Of a stretch of DNA of 64,000 nucleotides, positions 44,766 through 53,267 are shown in pieces. The notes below the pieces were generated by a model. That model searched no databases. It saw nothing but the letters and a program-made list of their open reading frames with translations, and had not been told where the DNA came from. Each line of letters begins with the position of its first letter. Position 1 is the first letter of the stretch. The translations under genes and the position numbers were made by a program. Source of the stretch: JAGVVZ01 sp964372465 (GTDB lineage: Archaea; Aenigmatarchaeota; Aenigmatarchaeia; CG10238-14); assembly GCA_964372465.1 (NCBI GenBank), contig CAYJRA010000002.1:1-64000 (forward strand). Direction: 5' to 3'.

Positions 44766-45776
44766 ATGAAAATATTGAATTATTTTTTGATCTTATTTTT
44801 TAGTGTACATTACATCAATTTAGTTTTAGCTTATGAGGCAGACTTTCCTCATAACGATGGAATACCCGAAAATTTGATAAAAGTTAAAATAGAAAGCTTG
44901 TCAGAGGTTCAAAAACTAACTATATTATCTGCATTTGTTGGCGGTATATTGTTATTTTTTGCGCCATGCAGCATAGGTTTACTTCCAGCTTATTTTGCCT
45001 CTACATTCAAAAATAAAACAAATCTTGTATTGATGACTTTAGCCTTTTTTATCGGTTTTGCATCATTCAATGCTTTCTTAGGTCTGGGAGCTTCTATATT
45101 GGGTAATTGGATATTAATATATCAACCAAAAATTGTCTTGTTATCCGGTTTGTTAATAATTGTGTTTGGTCTAATGTTAATTTTTGGAATCTCTTTTAGT
45201 TTATTTAACATGAAAAATAAAATTGGAAACAGTTTTTTTGAAAACATTATTTTTGGTGCATTATTTTCATTTGGTTATGCCGGGTGTGCTGGGCCAATAG
45301 TATTTAGCATACTTACTTTAGCATCTACTTTACCCATTATTTTAGCTGCCTTTTTGATGTTTGTTTATTCTCTTGGTATGTCTATACCGTTAATTATAAT
45401 CTCCTTACTTTTTGATAAAATAAAGATTTTTGATAGGTCAATATTCAGAAAATCTATTGAATTTAAGTTATTTGAAAAAACAATATACACGAGTGTTACT
45501 AACATAATTGGTGGTCTTATTTTTGTGCTTTTGGGACTTGTGTATTTAGTTTATAATAGTACAGGTGTTTTTCATCAAATACCACTGAATATATCGCAAC
45601 CTATTTATGATTTCGTTTATGACAAACAAAAATTATTTGTTAACTTGTTTAGTTCTTCTTTTTATAATATAATAGGGATAAGTCTTATTGCCATAATATT
45701 TTTCTTTATTGTTAAAAGTATGTTGAATTCTAGTACAATATCAAAAAATAAAAGAGGCATAGATAAATTTAAATAA
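44766..45776 (+). CDS. CcdA/DsbD-like membrane thiol transporter
   Basis: 336-aa protein with a signal-like first helix and about seven or eight membrane helices. The two key cysteines of the CcdA/DsbD core are in FFAPCSIGLLPAYFAS and GYAGCAGPIVFSILTL, within the first and fourth core helices, followed by the conserved glycine/proline-rich sequence. These proteins carry reducing equivalents from cytoplasmic thioredoxin across the membrane. The natural acceptor is the triple thioredoxin-like protein encoded 38 nt upstream. Confidence 0.88.
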   Translation: MKILNYFLILFFSVHYINLVLAYEADFPHNDGIPENLIKVKIESLSEVQKLTILSAFVGGILLFFAPCSIGLLPAYFASTFKNKTNLVLMTLAFFIGFASFNAFLGLGASILGNWILIYQPKIVLLSGLLIIVFGLMLIFGISFSLFNMKNKIGNSFFENIIFGALFSFGYAGCAGPIVFSILTLASTLPIILAAFLMFVYSLGMSIPLIIISLLFDKIKIFDRSIFRKSIEFKLFEKTIYTSVTNIIGGLIFVLLGLVYLVYNSTGVFHQIPLNISQPIYDFVYDKQKLFVNLFSSSFYNIIGISLIAIIFFFIVKSMLNSSTISKNKRGIDKFK

Positions 45777-45807
45777 CAAATTAGTAAACATAATAAAAGT
45801 GAATGCA

Positions 45808-46491
45808 ATGAAAAAATACGAATGCGGAGTATGTAAGAGAAAATTTGGTTCTGAAATAGCTTTGAATCAACACATGAACTCTAAACACGAAAAAAAATCT
45901 GAGATCAAGAAAACTAAAAAAGAAATTAAATTGAAATTTCCTAAGAAGATAGGCATATATATAACATTAGTTTCGGTTTTGCTGGTAGTTGGTTTTATTG
46001 TTTATAGAGGAATCAATTCATCCTCCGGAGCAGAAATAGGACAAATAGGTTCAACTCATATTCATGCTGATATAGGTATATTTTTAAATGGAAAACAAAT
46101 GACACCTATACCACCACAATATTATGTGAGAAGTCCATATGTACATTTTGAAGGCGGTCCCGGAGCTGGAACGGTGATACATATACATGCAACTGGAGTT
46201 CCTCTTAGCTTGTTATTTAAATCTCTGAGTGTAGATTTTGATTCAAAATGTTTTACTTCATATAGTGGACAAAAATATTGTAGCGATGATCAAAAAACTT
46301 TGAAAATGTTTGTAAAACATAAAGACGGAAACTGGACACAAAATTATGAAAACGAAAAATATGTGTTTGAAGATTTAGATAAAATTTTGATAACTTATGG
46401 CAATGAAAGCATGGAAGGCATTGAAAAACAAATGGATTCTGTGACAGATTATTCTAAAGACAATTCTGGTAGAAAAATGCCATTGAAATAA
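45808..46491 (+). CDS. C2H2 zinc finger-membrane helix-His-rich ectodomain protein
   Basis: 227-aa protein with an uncommon architecture. Residues 4-27 are a C2H2 finger (YECGVCKRKF, C6, C9, H22, H27), presumed cytoplasmic. After a basic linker comes a membrane helix (about 48-66). The outer domain has STHIHADIGIFLNGK and VIHIHATGVPLSLLF, His-x-His motifs that look like metal ligands, plus two cysteines (KCFTSY...KYCSDD). Outer domains with the same HIHA style occur in other archaea, function unknown to me. The ATG at 45808 is placed by GTGA; an upstream GTG would add three residues. Confidence 0.78.
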   Translation: MKKYECGVCKRKFGSEIALNQHMNSKHEKKSEIKKTKKEIKLKFPKKIGIYITLVSVLLVVGFIVYRGINSSSGAEIGQIGSTHIHADIGIFLNGKQMTPIPPQYYVRSPYVHFEGGPGAGTVIHIHATGVPLSLLFKSLSVDFDSKCFTSYSGQKYCSDDQKTLKMFVKHKDGNWTQNYENEKYVFEDLDKILITYGNESMEGIEKQMDSVTDYSKDNSGRKMPLK

Positions 46492-46541
46492 AATTTAAAT
46501 GAAAAGCAAAATGAACTATTAACTAATAATGGCAGTTTAAT

Positions 46542-46790
46542 ATGGCCGCAATAGAATCAGAAATTGGTGTAAAATTAATTTATATATTAGGATTAAGCAA
46601 CATAATAGGGCTATTATTGGTTTTCTTTTCATGCAGATGTCTAGTTGGAATTAATTTTGTCAAAAAAATGTGGAAATATCGATGGTATCAGAAATTTTAT
46701 AATTACCATTGTTACTATTGGTGGTTTTTCTTTATTTCTGTATTGATGCATACTTTAATTGCATTTTTAGTTTTTGGCATTCCTTTTTAA
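46542..46790 (+). CDS. Small membrane protein, 82 aa
   Basis: Unrecognised protein with two membrane helices. A Cys-Arg-Cys (FFSCRCLVG) lies at the end of helix 1; an aromatic, basic middle segment is followed by YHCYYWWFFFISVLMHTLIAFLVFG, which places one His beside and one inside helix 2. Cys and His at the membrane face would suit metal, heme or disulfide chemistry, but no family supports this. It is the last gene of the thiol/metal operon and overlaps the convergent VIT1-type gene by 4 nt. Confidence 0.6.
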   Translation: MAAIESEIGVKLIYILGLSNIIGLLLVFFSCRCLVGINFVKKMWKYRWYQKFYNYHCYYWWFFFISVLMHTLIAFLVFGIPF

Positions 46791-47581
46791 GAAGCTAACC
46801 CCCTCAATAATAATCCTACCGTGTATGCTATAATTGCAGCTAATCCACCAACTAACAGGACTTCTAATCCACTTTTCCACCATTTTTTCTTTGTAATAAA
46901 AACCTTTATGGCGCCAACTGTGAACAATGCTATCGCTGTTAGAAATATAGAAATCATAAAGGAGTAGCTCTTAATAGATGGAATAAAATATGATAGTGTA
47001 TAAGTAAATAGTGGAGTAAAGCCAACAAGTACAAATGCTATAAAAGTAGCTAAAGCGCTTTTAAATGGAGATTTTTGTTGTGGTATTATATTTAATTCTT
47101 CCATCATCATTGTATCTACCCAAACTTTTTTATTAGAAGTAATTATTTTAATAGTATCTTCTAGTTTTTGCCCCTCGAATCCTTTCTTTTTATATATGTT
47201 TCTTATTTCTTCAATCTCTCCTTCAGGTACATTTTGGATTTCCCATTCCTCACGTTTTCTTTCTTGTTGTTGATACTCTAATTCTGATTTGGTGCTAAGA
47301 TAGTTTCCAATAGCCATCGAGAATCCATCAGCAAACAGATTTCCTAGACCTAGTATCAACACGATTGATGGAGATAAAGAAGCACCCGCAACACCAGACA
47401 CTACAGCAAATGTAGTAACTACACCATCTATAGCACCATATACAAAATCTCCAATATGTTCTCCTCCAGGAGGTGAGTGTCCTTTTTCATTTATTAGATG
47501 TTTTTCATGAGCTTTTCTTGTTTCCTCTATATTTCTATTAGAAAATGCCTTTCTAGCGGATTCGATTCTTTTGTCCATCAT
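46787..47581 (-). CDS. VIT1/CCC1-family metal (Fe/Mn) transporter
   Basis: 264-aa membrane protein related to vacuolar iron transporters, which export Fe(II) or Mn(II) from the cytosol. GGEHIGDFVYGAIDGVVTTFAVVSG is the diagnostic first helix, FADGFSMAIGNYLSTKSE is helix 2 with the Glu/Met-rich cytoplasmic metal-binding domain after it (KREEWEIQNVPEGEIEEI...), and three more helices follow. It is convergent with the thiol/metal operon, supporting a metal theme for the region. Confidence 0.93.
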   Translation of the reverse strand: MMDKRIESARKAFSNRNIEETRKAHEKHLINEKGHSPPGGEHIGDFVYGAIDGVVTTFAVVSGVAGASLSPSIVLILGLGNLFADGFSMAIGNYLSTKSELEYQQQERKREEWEIQNVPEGEIEEIRNIYKKKGFEGQKLEDTIKIITSNKKVWVDTMMMEELNIIPQQKSPFKSALATFIAFVLVGFTPLFTYTLSYFIPSIKSYSFMISIFLTAIALFTVGAIKVFITKKKWWKSGLEVLLVGGLAAIIAYTVGLLLRGLAS

Positions 47582-47593
47582 AATATTTTGTGG

Positions 47594-48709
47594 TTAATTG
47601 TTTATTAACATTGAGAGTTTATTTAAGGCATTTAGTTTATCTTTTTTTTCTAGTTTTGCACTTTGAATGATTTCTCTCAAAGAGGCGATAACATCATCAT
47701 AATGATTTTTATTAATCTCATATGGTATTTTATCTTTACCTCCTACACAAAATGAGAATTTTGCTGGATCTTTCCAGCTAGGTTTTGAGCCATAGATTAA
47801 TTCAGAAATCAAAGCCAATGATCTTACAGTTTTTTCACCAACCCCATGGAGTGAAATTAATTCTTCATAGTTTTTAGGTTGAAATTCATAAATTTTTCTT
47901 AGAGTATTCCAACTTCTTTTTGATATATCTATAGGAAGTATTTTATGATCTCTATGCATGTCAAGAACATCTATATTATTAAAGTCAAGAAATTGACCCA
48001 GCATTGTTTGATGGGATAATCTGAAATATTTACTCAAATGTTTCGGGTTGTCTTTAACTATATCCAAACTTATATCTCTTGTTTCTTTGCTCTCTTTAGC
48101 AACCATGTTCAACCCCTCAACTTTTATATCGCAACAAATTGCCTTATGGGGTTCTTCTACAAAAGAATTTACATTATTATGGATCCAGTGGTATCTACGT
48201 GCATATTTTATCTCACTGTTTAACCCCTGTTGAATTACAACCCATTTACCGCCTTCTGTGACAACGAAAGAATGATGGTATAAAGAAAACCCAGATTGTA
48301 TTAAGGAATTGTCGACTTTGGCTACAATTTTGCTAGTATATTTTAATTTTTCTATTTTACTAGATGACAAAGAAAACTTATTTCCAATAATTTCCAATTC
48401 TTTTAATGTTTTTTTCGATGCAGTCCCCTTACCACCAGCTATAGCTATATTAGATTCTTTTGTGTTTAACACCAGTTTAAGAGCTCCCAAAGTAACGGTG
48501 GTGCATCCACTTGAGTGATGATCGTAACCCAATATACATGATAGAGCCTGAAACCAATAAGGATCGGATAGTCTCTTTAGAAGATTTTCATTCCCATATT
48601 CTGAAATTATTATATCTGATATTGGTTTAGCTAAATTAACCATTCTTTTAAATAACCATTTTGGTGTTGAGCCTGAATGAAGAGGCAAATTTGCTATTCC
48701 CAATTTCAA
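47594..48709 (-). CDS. DUF763 family protein
   Basis: 371-aa protein of a conserved archaeal/bacterial family of unknown function. Identifying sequence: GIANLPLHSGSTPKWLFKRMV at the start, DPYWFQALSCILGYDHHSSG and GVGEKTVRSLALISELIYG, the last resembling a helix-hairpin-helix DNA-binding turn; YDHHSSG may bind metal. A nucleic-acid role is suggested but unproven. It begins 6 nt after a 46-aa zinc-ribbon gene on the same strand. Confidence 0.93.
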   Translation of the reverse strand: MKLGIANLPLHSGSTPKWLFKRMVNLAKPISDIIISEYGNENLLKRLSDPYWFQALSCILGYDHHSSGCTTVTLGALKLVLNTKESNIAIAGGKGTASKKTLKELEIIGNKFSLSSSKIEKLKYTSKIVAKVDNSLIQSGFSLYHHSFVVTEGGKWVVIQQGLNSEIKYARRYHWIHNNVNSFVEEPHKAICCDIKVEGLNMVAKESKETRDISLDIVKDNPKHLSKYFRLSHQTMLGQFLDFNNIDVLDMHRDHKILPIDISKRSWNTLRKIYEFQPKNYEELISLHGVGEKTVRSLALISELIYGSKPSWKDPAKFSFCVGGKDKIPYEINKNHYDDVIASLREIIQSAKLEKKDKLNALNKLSMLINN

Positions 48710-48715
48710 ATTATT

Positions 48716-48856
48716 CTACCATTTGTTTGAGCTCAATATTGACTCCAATAAAATATTCATATTTTCAGTGTTCCCACATCTGAGACAAAGTAAGGTTTTA
48801 GTCATTCCATGTATGAATTTATAAAATCTATGTCCACTGCATGTTTTGCATTTCAT
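48716..48856 (-). CDS. 46-aa zinc-ribbon microprotein
   Basis: A short gene with a near-perfect Shine-Dalgarno GAGGTGAT, 5 nt before its ATG. The product has two knuckles, CKTC (KCKTCSGHRFYKF) and CLRC (LLCLRCGNTENM), the layout of a single zinc ribbon. It ends 6 nt before the DUF763 gene, so both are cotranscribed; a joint role, perhaps on nucleic acid, is inferred. I know of no name for it. Confidence 0.75.
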   Translation of the reverse strand: MKCKTCSGHRFYKFIHGMTKTLLCLRCGNTENMNILLESILSSNKW

Positions 48857-48952
48857 ATAAATCACCTCTTATCTTCTATTAAAGAAAAACAAGTTATATC
48901 GTATTCGAAGGAGTACAGTTTCTTTGAATGTGAAAAAGAGAGTATATTATGA

Positions 48953-49023
48953 CTTATTTTGATTAAAATAAGCTATAATATAATTCAAAAAAATATCTTT
49001 TGAATTTTTGTGATTTTAATCAC
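48953..49023. repeat. Cluster of three perfect inverted repeats
   Basis: CTTATTTT-GATT-AAAATAAG (48953-48972), AATTCAAAA-N7-TTTTGAATT (48982-49006) and GTGATTTTAATCAC (49010-49023) lie back to back in the 268-nt noncoding stretch between the zinc-ribbon gene and the NUDIX relic. Could be operators, terminators or the remains of a mobile element end; no transposase is nearby. Nothing else is seen in this stretch. Confidence 0.4.
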
Positions 49024-49124
49024 GAATTTAGATTATTTTAATTTTTAGAAACCAAATTCAGGATTCTATTATTTCTTAATGTGTAAACCCAGTTCTTTTA
49101 AATTCGTCTTGTTTAATAATAGTA

Positions 49125-49257
49125 ATGAAAAAATTCATAATGATAGCAGATGTCGTGATTAACAAAGATGGTAAAATATTAATCATAAAAGAGAAACTCT
49201 AGAAAAGAATTTGCTCCAAATAAGTGGGGTTTTTCTGGCGATAAAGACAAATTTTGA
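49125..49257 (+). pseudogene. NUDIX hydrolase fragment, frameshifted and truncated
   Basis: From the ATG at 49125 the sequence reads MKKFIMIADVVINKDGKIL, then IIKEKL and a TAG at 49200-49202, like the first strands of a NUDIX domain. In another frame from 49201 it continues RKEFAPNKWGFSGDKDKF before TGA, matching the segment just before the NUDIX box (typically KWGFPGG). The NUDIX box itself is gone. So a NUDIX gene has decayed here by frameshift and deletion. The call rests on these two short segments. Confidence 0.6.
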
Positions 49258-49289
49258 TAGATTCTTTTGAGTATTTTTCATCTCTTTAA

Positions 49290-49679
49290 TTAATTTTTTT
49301 CTTTCAAGTTATATTTGTATATTTTATACATTTCTTCAATTTTTTCATCATCTATATGTTTTCCAAAAGATTTATGCGGTAACAACCCACCGCCAAACGA
49401 TTTAGGTATATGCATCAACTCATGGATTAGAGTCTTATCCTGTTCTTCTTTACTTAACTTATCAAATTTATGTGATATAACTTCAATAACATAATGTGCC
49501 CTCATACTCAACGCTTTTTGCCAAATTTTAGGAAAACTCCATATACGTGCTAAAGCTCTAGATTTTGATCCATAACTTCTTATACAAAACACTCTTTCCA
49601 TATCAACATGTTTTATTTGTAGAACATCTACTAGACGATTTAATCTCTCTTTTATATCTAAAGCCGTTTCGAATTTCAT
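49290..49679 (-). CDS. Putative metallopeptidase (HELMH motif)
   Basis: 129-aa protein with the zinc motif LIHELMHIPKSFGGGLLPHKSFG: HExxH followed by another His about 12 residues later, as in the small phage/archaeal putative metallopeptidase family (SprT-like group). YVIEVISHKFDKLSKEEQDKT before it is the usual strand-helix lead-in. Substrate unknown. It lies downstream of a ThiF/MoeB-type gene on the same strand (38-nt gap) and may be in one operon with it. Confidence 0.78.
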   Translation of the reverse strand: MKFETALDIKERLNRLVDVLQIKHVDMERVFCIRSYGSKSRALARIWSFPKIWQKALSMRAHYVIEVISHKFDKLSKEEQDKTLIHELMHIPKSFGGGLLPHKSFGKHIDDEKIEEMYKIYKYNLKEKN

Positions 49680-49717
49680 AGAATCAGTTAGTTTAATTTA
49701 TTATATAAAGATTCATT

Positions 49718-50713
49718 CTAACTTCCCATATATTTTACAAATATAGTTTTTGCCTGGTCTTCACTTTTAACCCCTGATACTATAGATCTACCATTTTTAT
49801 ATAGTGAAATTTGCTTATCACCACTTTTAAAATGGAGCAAATATTTGTTATAATAAACCTCTCCCGATTTTTTTAATCTGTCAGAAATGTTTTTGAAATT
49901 GTTAATTCTCGTATCAGTATTTATCTGAAAAGAATTTTGTCCACACATTCGTGTTATTTTTGATCCAATAGTCCCATTTAAGAAAACGAAATTCTTTTTT
50001 ACGCAAGTCTCACATTTTGGATTTTTATTTATATGCAATGACTCAAAAGTATCATTTAGCATATCCACTCTAAAAATTTTTTTTGGCGCCTTTCCTATAG
50101 AAAGTATTTTTAATGCTTCCCTTATCTGTATAGATGCTATTATAGAAGGAAGAGAATTAGATATACCAGCACTTTCACATGTTTCTAAGTCTTCAGTTCT
50201 TGGTATTTCTCTAAAAACGCATCTAAAACAAATTTTCTCAGGCAAAATATTGAAACTAGCACCAACGCTTCCAATTACCCCGCCATATACCCACGGAATT
50301 TTGTTTTTAATGCAAATATCGTTAATAAGAAATCTACTCTCGAGATTATCAGTGCCGTCAACGACTAAGTCAATATCTTTTAACAGTTTCCAGGCATTTT
50401 TAAAATTAAAATCATCAACCATTGCATTAATTTTTACTTTTGGGTGAATGTGATGAATTCTCTTTTTAGCAGCTATAGCTTTCGGTACGCCTATATCGCT
50501 TTTTGTGTATAATATCTGATTTTCCAGATTTCTTAATTCTACAAAGTCTCTGTCTATTACAGTTAATTTTTTTATACCATTTTTAGCTAATAATTCAGCA
50601 GATCTACTTCCTAAAGCGCCAACTCCTATTACAGCTACATGCTTTTTTGACAATTTATTATGACTGAATTTGATATTTTTTGTTCTTAATTTTGTTATGT
50701 TCATACCTTTCAT
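49718..50713 (-). CDS. ThiF/MoeB/HesA-type E1 adenylating enzyme
   Basis: 331-aa enzyme that adenylates the C-terminus of a ubiquitin-like or sulfur-carrier protein, or a peptide. The nucleotide motif is VAVIGVGALGSRSAELLA, the substrate Asp/Arg region is DRDFVELRNLENQ, zinc Cys pairs are CFRC and CETC, and the catalytic Cys is likely in DLETCESAGI. About 85 residues at the C-terminus form an extra alpha/beta domain (GDKQISLYKNGRSIVSG). No ThiS/MoaD/SAMP partner is seen in the window. Neighbours are a metallopeptidase downstream and a MurL-like gene upstream. Confidence 0.9.
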   Translation of the reverse strand: MKGMNITKLRTKNIKFSHNKLSKKHVAVIGVGALGSRSAELLAKNGIKKLTVIDRDFVELRNLENQILYTKSDIGVPKAIAAKKRIHHIHPKVKINAMVDDFNFKNAWKLLKDIDLVVDGTDNLESRFLINDICIKNKIPWVYGGVIGSVGASFNILPEKICFRCVFREIPRTEDLETCESAGISNSLPSIIASIQIREALKILSIGKAPKKIFRVDMLNDTFESLHINKNPKCETCVKKNFVFLNGTIGSKITRMCGQNSFQINTDTRINNFKNISDRLKKSGEVYYNKYLLHFKSGDKQISLYKNGRSIVSGVKSEDQAKTIFVKYMGS

Positions 50714-50746
50714 AAGGAAATTAAAATGTTAATATTAAAAATCACT

Positions 50747-52105
50747 CTAAAAACCGTTATTAAGCTCTTCTTTAAATATACTAATTACCTTGTTCTTTAT
50801 CCCACCTGGCATGGTTTTAGAATTAAATACGCCAAAGAATTTTTTATACAATTCGTCTTCCCTCTCTTTAGCTTCATCTAAATATTTTTGTTTGAATAAT
50901 TGAATAACGGGTCCAGTCTCACCTCTTTTATATGCCAAATAAAATGCAAATAACAATTCATCTCTATTTAATCCACTGTCGTCATAAGGTATGCCGTGCT
51001 TTGTGGTTCCATTGAACAACGAAAACATTCTTGCATATTTTTCGTTGAACAGGTTTTCTCTAAATCCAAGATTCTTTACATCTACGCCTATTGCTTTCAA
51101 GAACACAAAAATTCTTGCACATTTTGTACACATGTGGCACCATTGGTTTTCTGGGGATGGCGGATAATTATCAGGGAAACAAGAAAATTGAAACTGTCCA
51201 AGATTTTTATATCTATTGTGTAATATTTTTATTACAGCCAACTCGTTTATAGGCTCCACTATACTAAAAACGCCTGTTTTATTGTTAGTTATTATTTTCA
51301 TTAGATTGCTTAATTCGATTGTCCAGTCGCTAGTTTGGTCAAAAACCGGATATGATCTGTAGCCCTCGGAATTTATGTAGAAATCATTACAGCTTTTTTC
51401 ATTACCAAAAATAACAAATTTTATTTTGTTTGCATCCACTATGGGTAAAGAATGCATGGCATATTGTGTTAATTCGCTTCCATAACCCCATTCTGTATCA
51501 GGTTTGTTAAAATTCGTAGCATCACATAGATCATAAAAGTTCGTGTTGACTCTTACGATGTTTTTATTAAGTTTTTTTGAAAAAACCTTTGAGTATCTTC
51601 TTTTTATTTTAGTTTCTATTGGGAGCGATGGCGTTTCAAAATATATTAAATCATTGTCTAGTCCTATTTCATCACATATTCCAAGAGTGACTAGGCTTTC
51701 CTTTCCAAATGTAAAGTTAATCAATGCTTTTTCATCAGGTTCAAAATCACTCTCAGGTAATTTCATATTGTAATCCTCAAAATCAAACTCTAGATTTATG
51801 AATTTCATTAAGAACTGTGAGGTGGATATCTTATCGGCATCTGTCGAATAGGGTATATATTTTATCATCATTTGATAAACCCACGGCTTCATTAATGGCT
51901 CTGCTGTGTTGAATTTAATTTTATTTTCATCAAAAATCATAGGAAGATGGAAGGTTCCTAAGAATGGTAAATTGTCCAATAAAAAATTTTTCATTCCATT
52001 TTTGTAGTTTTTCCAAGATGTAGTATTATATCTAATGAAATATTTTCTTCCCAGCACATTCGTGTGCATTCCGCTTCTTGTTAAATGTGATTTTACTTCT
52101 AACAT
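50747..52105 (-). CDS. MurL-like protein (peptide-glutamate epimerase family)
   Basis: 452-aa protein resembling MurL, the bacterial enzyme that epimerises the terminal L-Glu of UDP-MurNAc-L-Ala-L-Glu after ATP activation. Shared features as I know them are the length, the nucleotide-binding FTFGKESLVTLGICDEIG in the middle, and the Cys cluster NQWCHMCTKCARIFVFLKAIG in the last third. Archaea lack murein, so the substrate must be different. It reads in the same direction as an ATP-grasp ligase (upstream) and a ThiF-type enzyme (downstream), suggesting a peptide- or amino-acid-modifying pathway. Confidence 0.65.
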   Translation of the reverse strand: MLEVKSHLTRSGMHTNVLGRKYFIRYNTTSWKNYKNGMKNFLLDNLPFLGTFHLPMIFDENKIKFNTAEPLMKPWVYQMMIKYIPYSTDADKISTSQFLMKFINLEFDFEDYNMKLPESDFEPDEKALINFTFGKESLVTLGICDEIGLDNDLIYFETPSLPIETKIKRRYSKVFSKKLNKNIVRVNTNFYDLCDATNFNKPDTEWGYGSELTQYAMHSLPIVDANKIKFVIFGNEKSCNDFYINSEGYRSYPVFDQTSDWTIELSNLMKIITNNKTGVFSIVEPINELAVIKILHNRYKNLGQFQFSCFPDNYPPSPENQWCHMCTKCARIFVFLKAIGVDVKNLGFRENLFNEKYARMFSLFNGTTKHGIPYDDSGLNRDELLFAFYLAYKRGETGPVIQLFKQKYLDEAKEREDELYKKFFGVFNSKTMPGGIKNKVISIFKEELNNGF

Positions 52106-52187
52106 TTTTCTGAATTAAACAATTTTATTATTAACATAACAAAATTAGTATTTTGTATATAAAAAATTATACAGTTTTTTTCTTTAT

Positions 52188-53234
52188 TTACACATATTTA
52201 TTGCTAGTTGATAATGCGCTTGCCATGATTTTTGAGAGAACTTTTTTGAATGGTACACCATAAAGTTTGGTTATATTTCCTATTGCACAGTCACAAGTAT
52301 CAGGACCCAATGCCGGATTGGTATTACAGTCGATAAAGTAAATTCTTTTTTTATTATCCATCCTTATATCAAACTTTGCATAATCTGCCATTCCTAACAG
52401 ATCAAAGGCCTTCTTAGATAATCTTGTAACCCTTCCACTATTTTTGAATTTTTCATAATAATATGAATCTTCTTCTAACCAAGTTGCATCGAAACTACAG
52501 AAATTATATTTTCTTTTTTTTGTTGATTTGAAAATTTTTTCGCCAATATATACACTATCCTTTCTTCCCTCTAGTACTATGGCTGATAATTCCCTACCAT
52601 CGATAAATTCTTCAACAACTACTGGTGATTTATAAGTATTTATCAGATATCTCAATCTTTTTCTTAAATGCTTCTCATTCTCACTTATAGCGTCATTCGT
52701 AATGCCGACACCACCATGATAATTATTAAGTTTTGTTATCACGGGATATTTGGTTCTTTTTGATATTGGCTCTTTCCAATTTTTGACTAACTGATATTTG
52801 GGGGTCGGTATATCATGTGCTATCAATAATTCTTTAATTAAAACTTTGTTGCTCGATAAAGTAAATGTATACATGCCGCTTCCTGTATAAGGAATTTGAG
52901 CTAAATCCAATACTGCTGGTATGCATGTGCTCAATAATTCCGTTCCTCTCACAGTATCGACTAAGTTCAAAACCAAATCAGGTCTATCTTCTTGAATATT
53001 ATTCATCAAAGTTTCGTCTCCGGGGTATAATTTTGCCTCGAATCCCATTTGTTTTAAAATTTTTTGAAGAACTTTTGCTCTCCCAAACACTTCTTCTTCA
53101 GATATGTATGCTTCTTCTGTTGGAAAATATTCTCTCTCTGCCTTGCTGTATGCTATACCAACCAGTTTTATATTACGTTTTTGAAGAATTTTCATTCCGT
53201 TTTTTAATGGAGGAGGATCAACACTTTCAGTCAT
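52188..53234 (-). CDS. D-Ala-D-Ala-ligase-like ATP-grasp enzyme
   Basis: 348-aa ATP-grasp ligase. GSGMYTFTLSSNKVLIKELLIAHDIPTPKY is the start of the ATP-grasp domain, YPVITKLNNYHGGVGI the ATP-binding lysine strand and glycine loop, VVEEFIDGRELSAIVLEG the hinge, and YFIDCNTNPALGPD the metal-binding end. The family joins amino acids (D-Ala-D-Ala ligase and relatives). With the MurL-like protein next to it, a peptide with an epimerised residue is a plausible product. The Shine-Dalgarno GGTG overlaps the region after ndk. Confidence 0.85.
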   Translation of the reverse strand: MTESVDPPPLKNGMKILQKRNIKLVGIAYSKAEREYFPTEEAYISEEEVFGRAKVLQKILKQMGFEAKLYPGDETLMNNIQEDRPDLVLNLVDTVRGTELLSTCIPAVLDLAQIPYTGSGMYTFTLSSNKVLIKELLIAHDIPTPKYQLVKNWKEPISKRTKYPVITKLNNYHGGVGITNDAISENEKHLRKRLRYLINTYKSPVVVEEFIDGRELSAIVLEGRKDSVYIGEKIFKSTKKRKYNFCSFDATWLEEDSYYYEKFKNSGRVTRLSKKAFDLLGMADYAKFDIRMDNKKRIYFIDCNTNPALGPDTCDCAIGNITKLYGVPFKKVLSKIMASALSTSNKYV

Positions 53235-53250
53235 TTTCTTTTAACACCGT

Positions 53251-53267
53251 TAGAACTCTCACTTTCC
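53251..53267 (+). repeat. Boundary motif AACTCTCACTTT, copy 1
   Basis: AACTCTCACTTT at 53254-53265; on the minus strand its TGA is the ndk stop codon. First of six same-direction copies in 2.4 kb. Confidence 0.6.
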
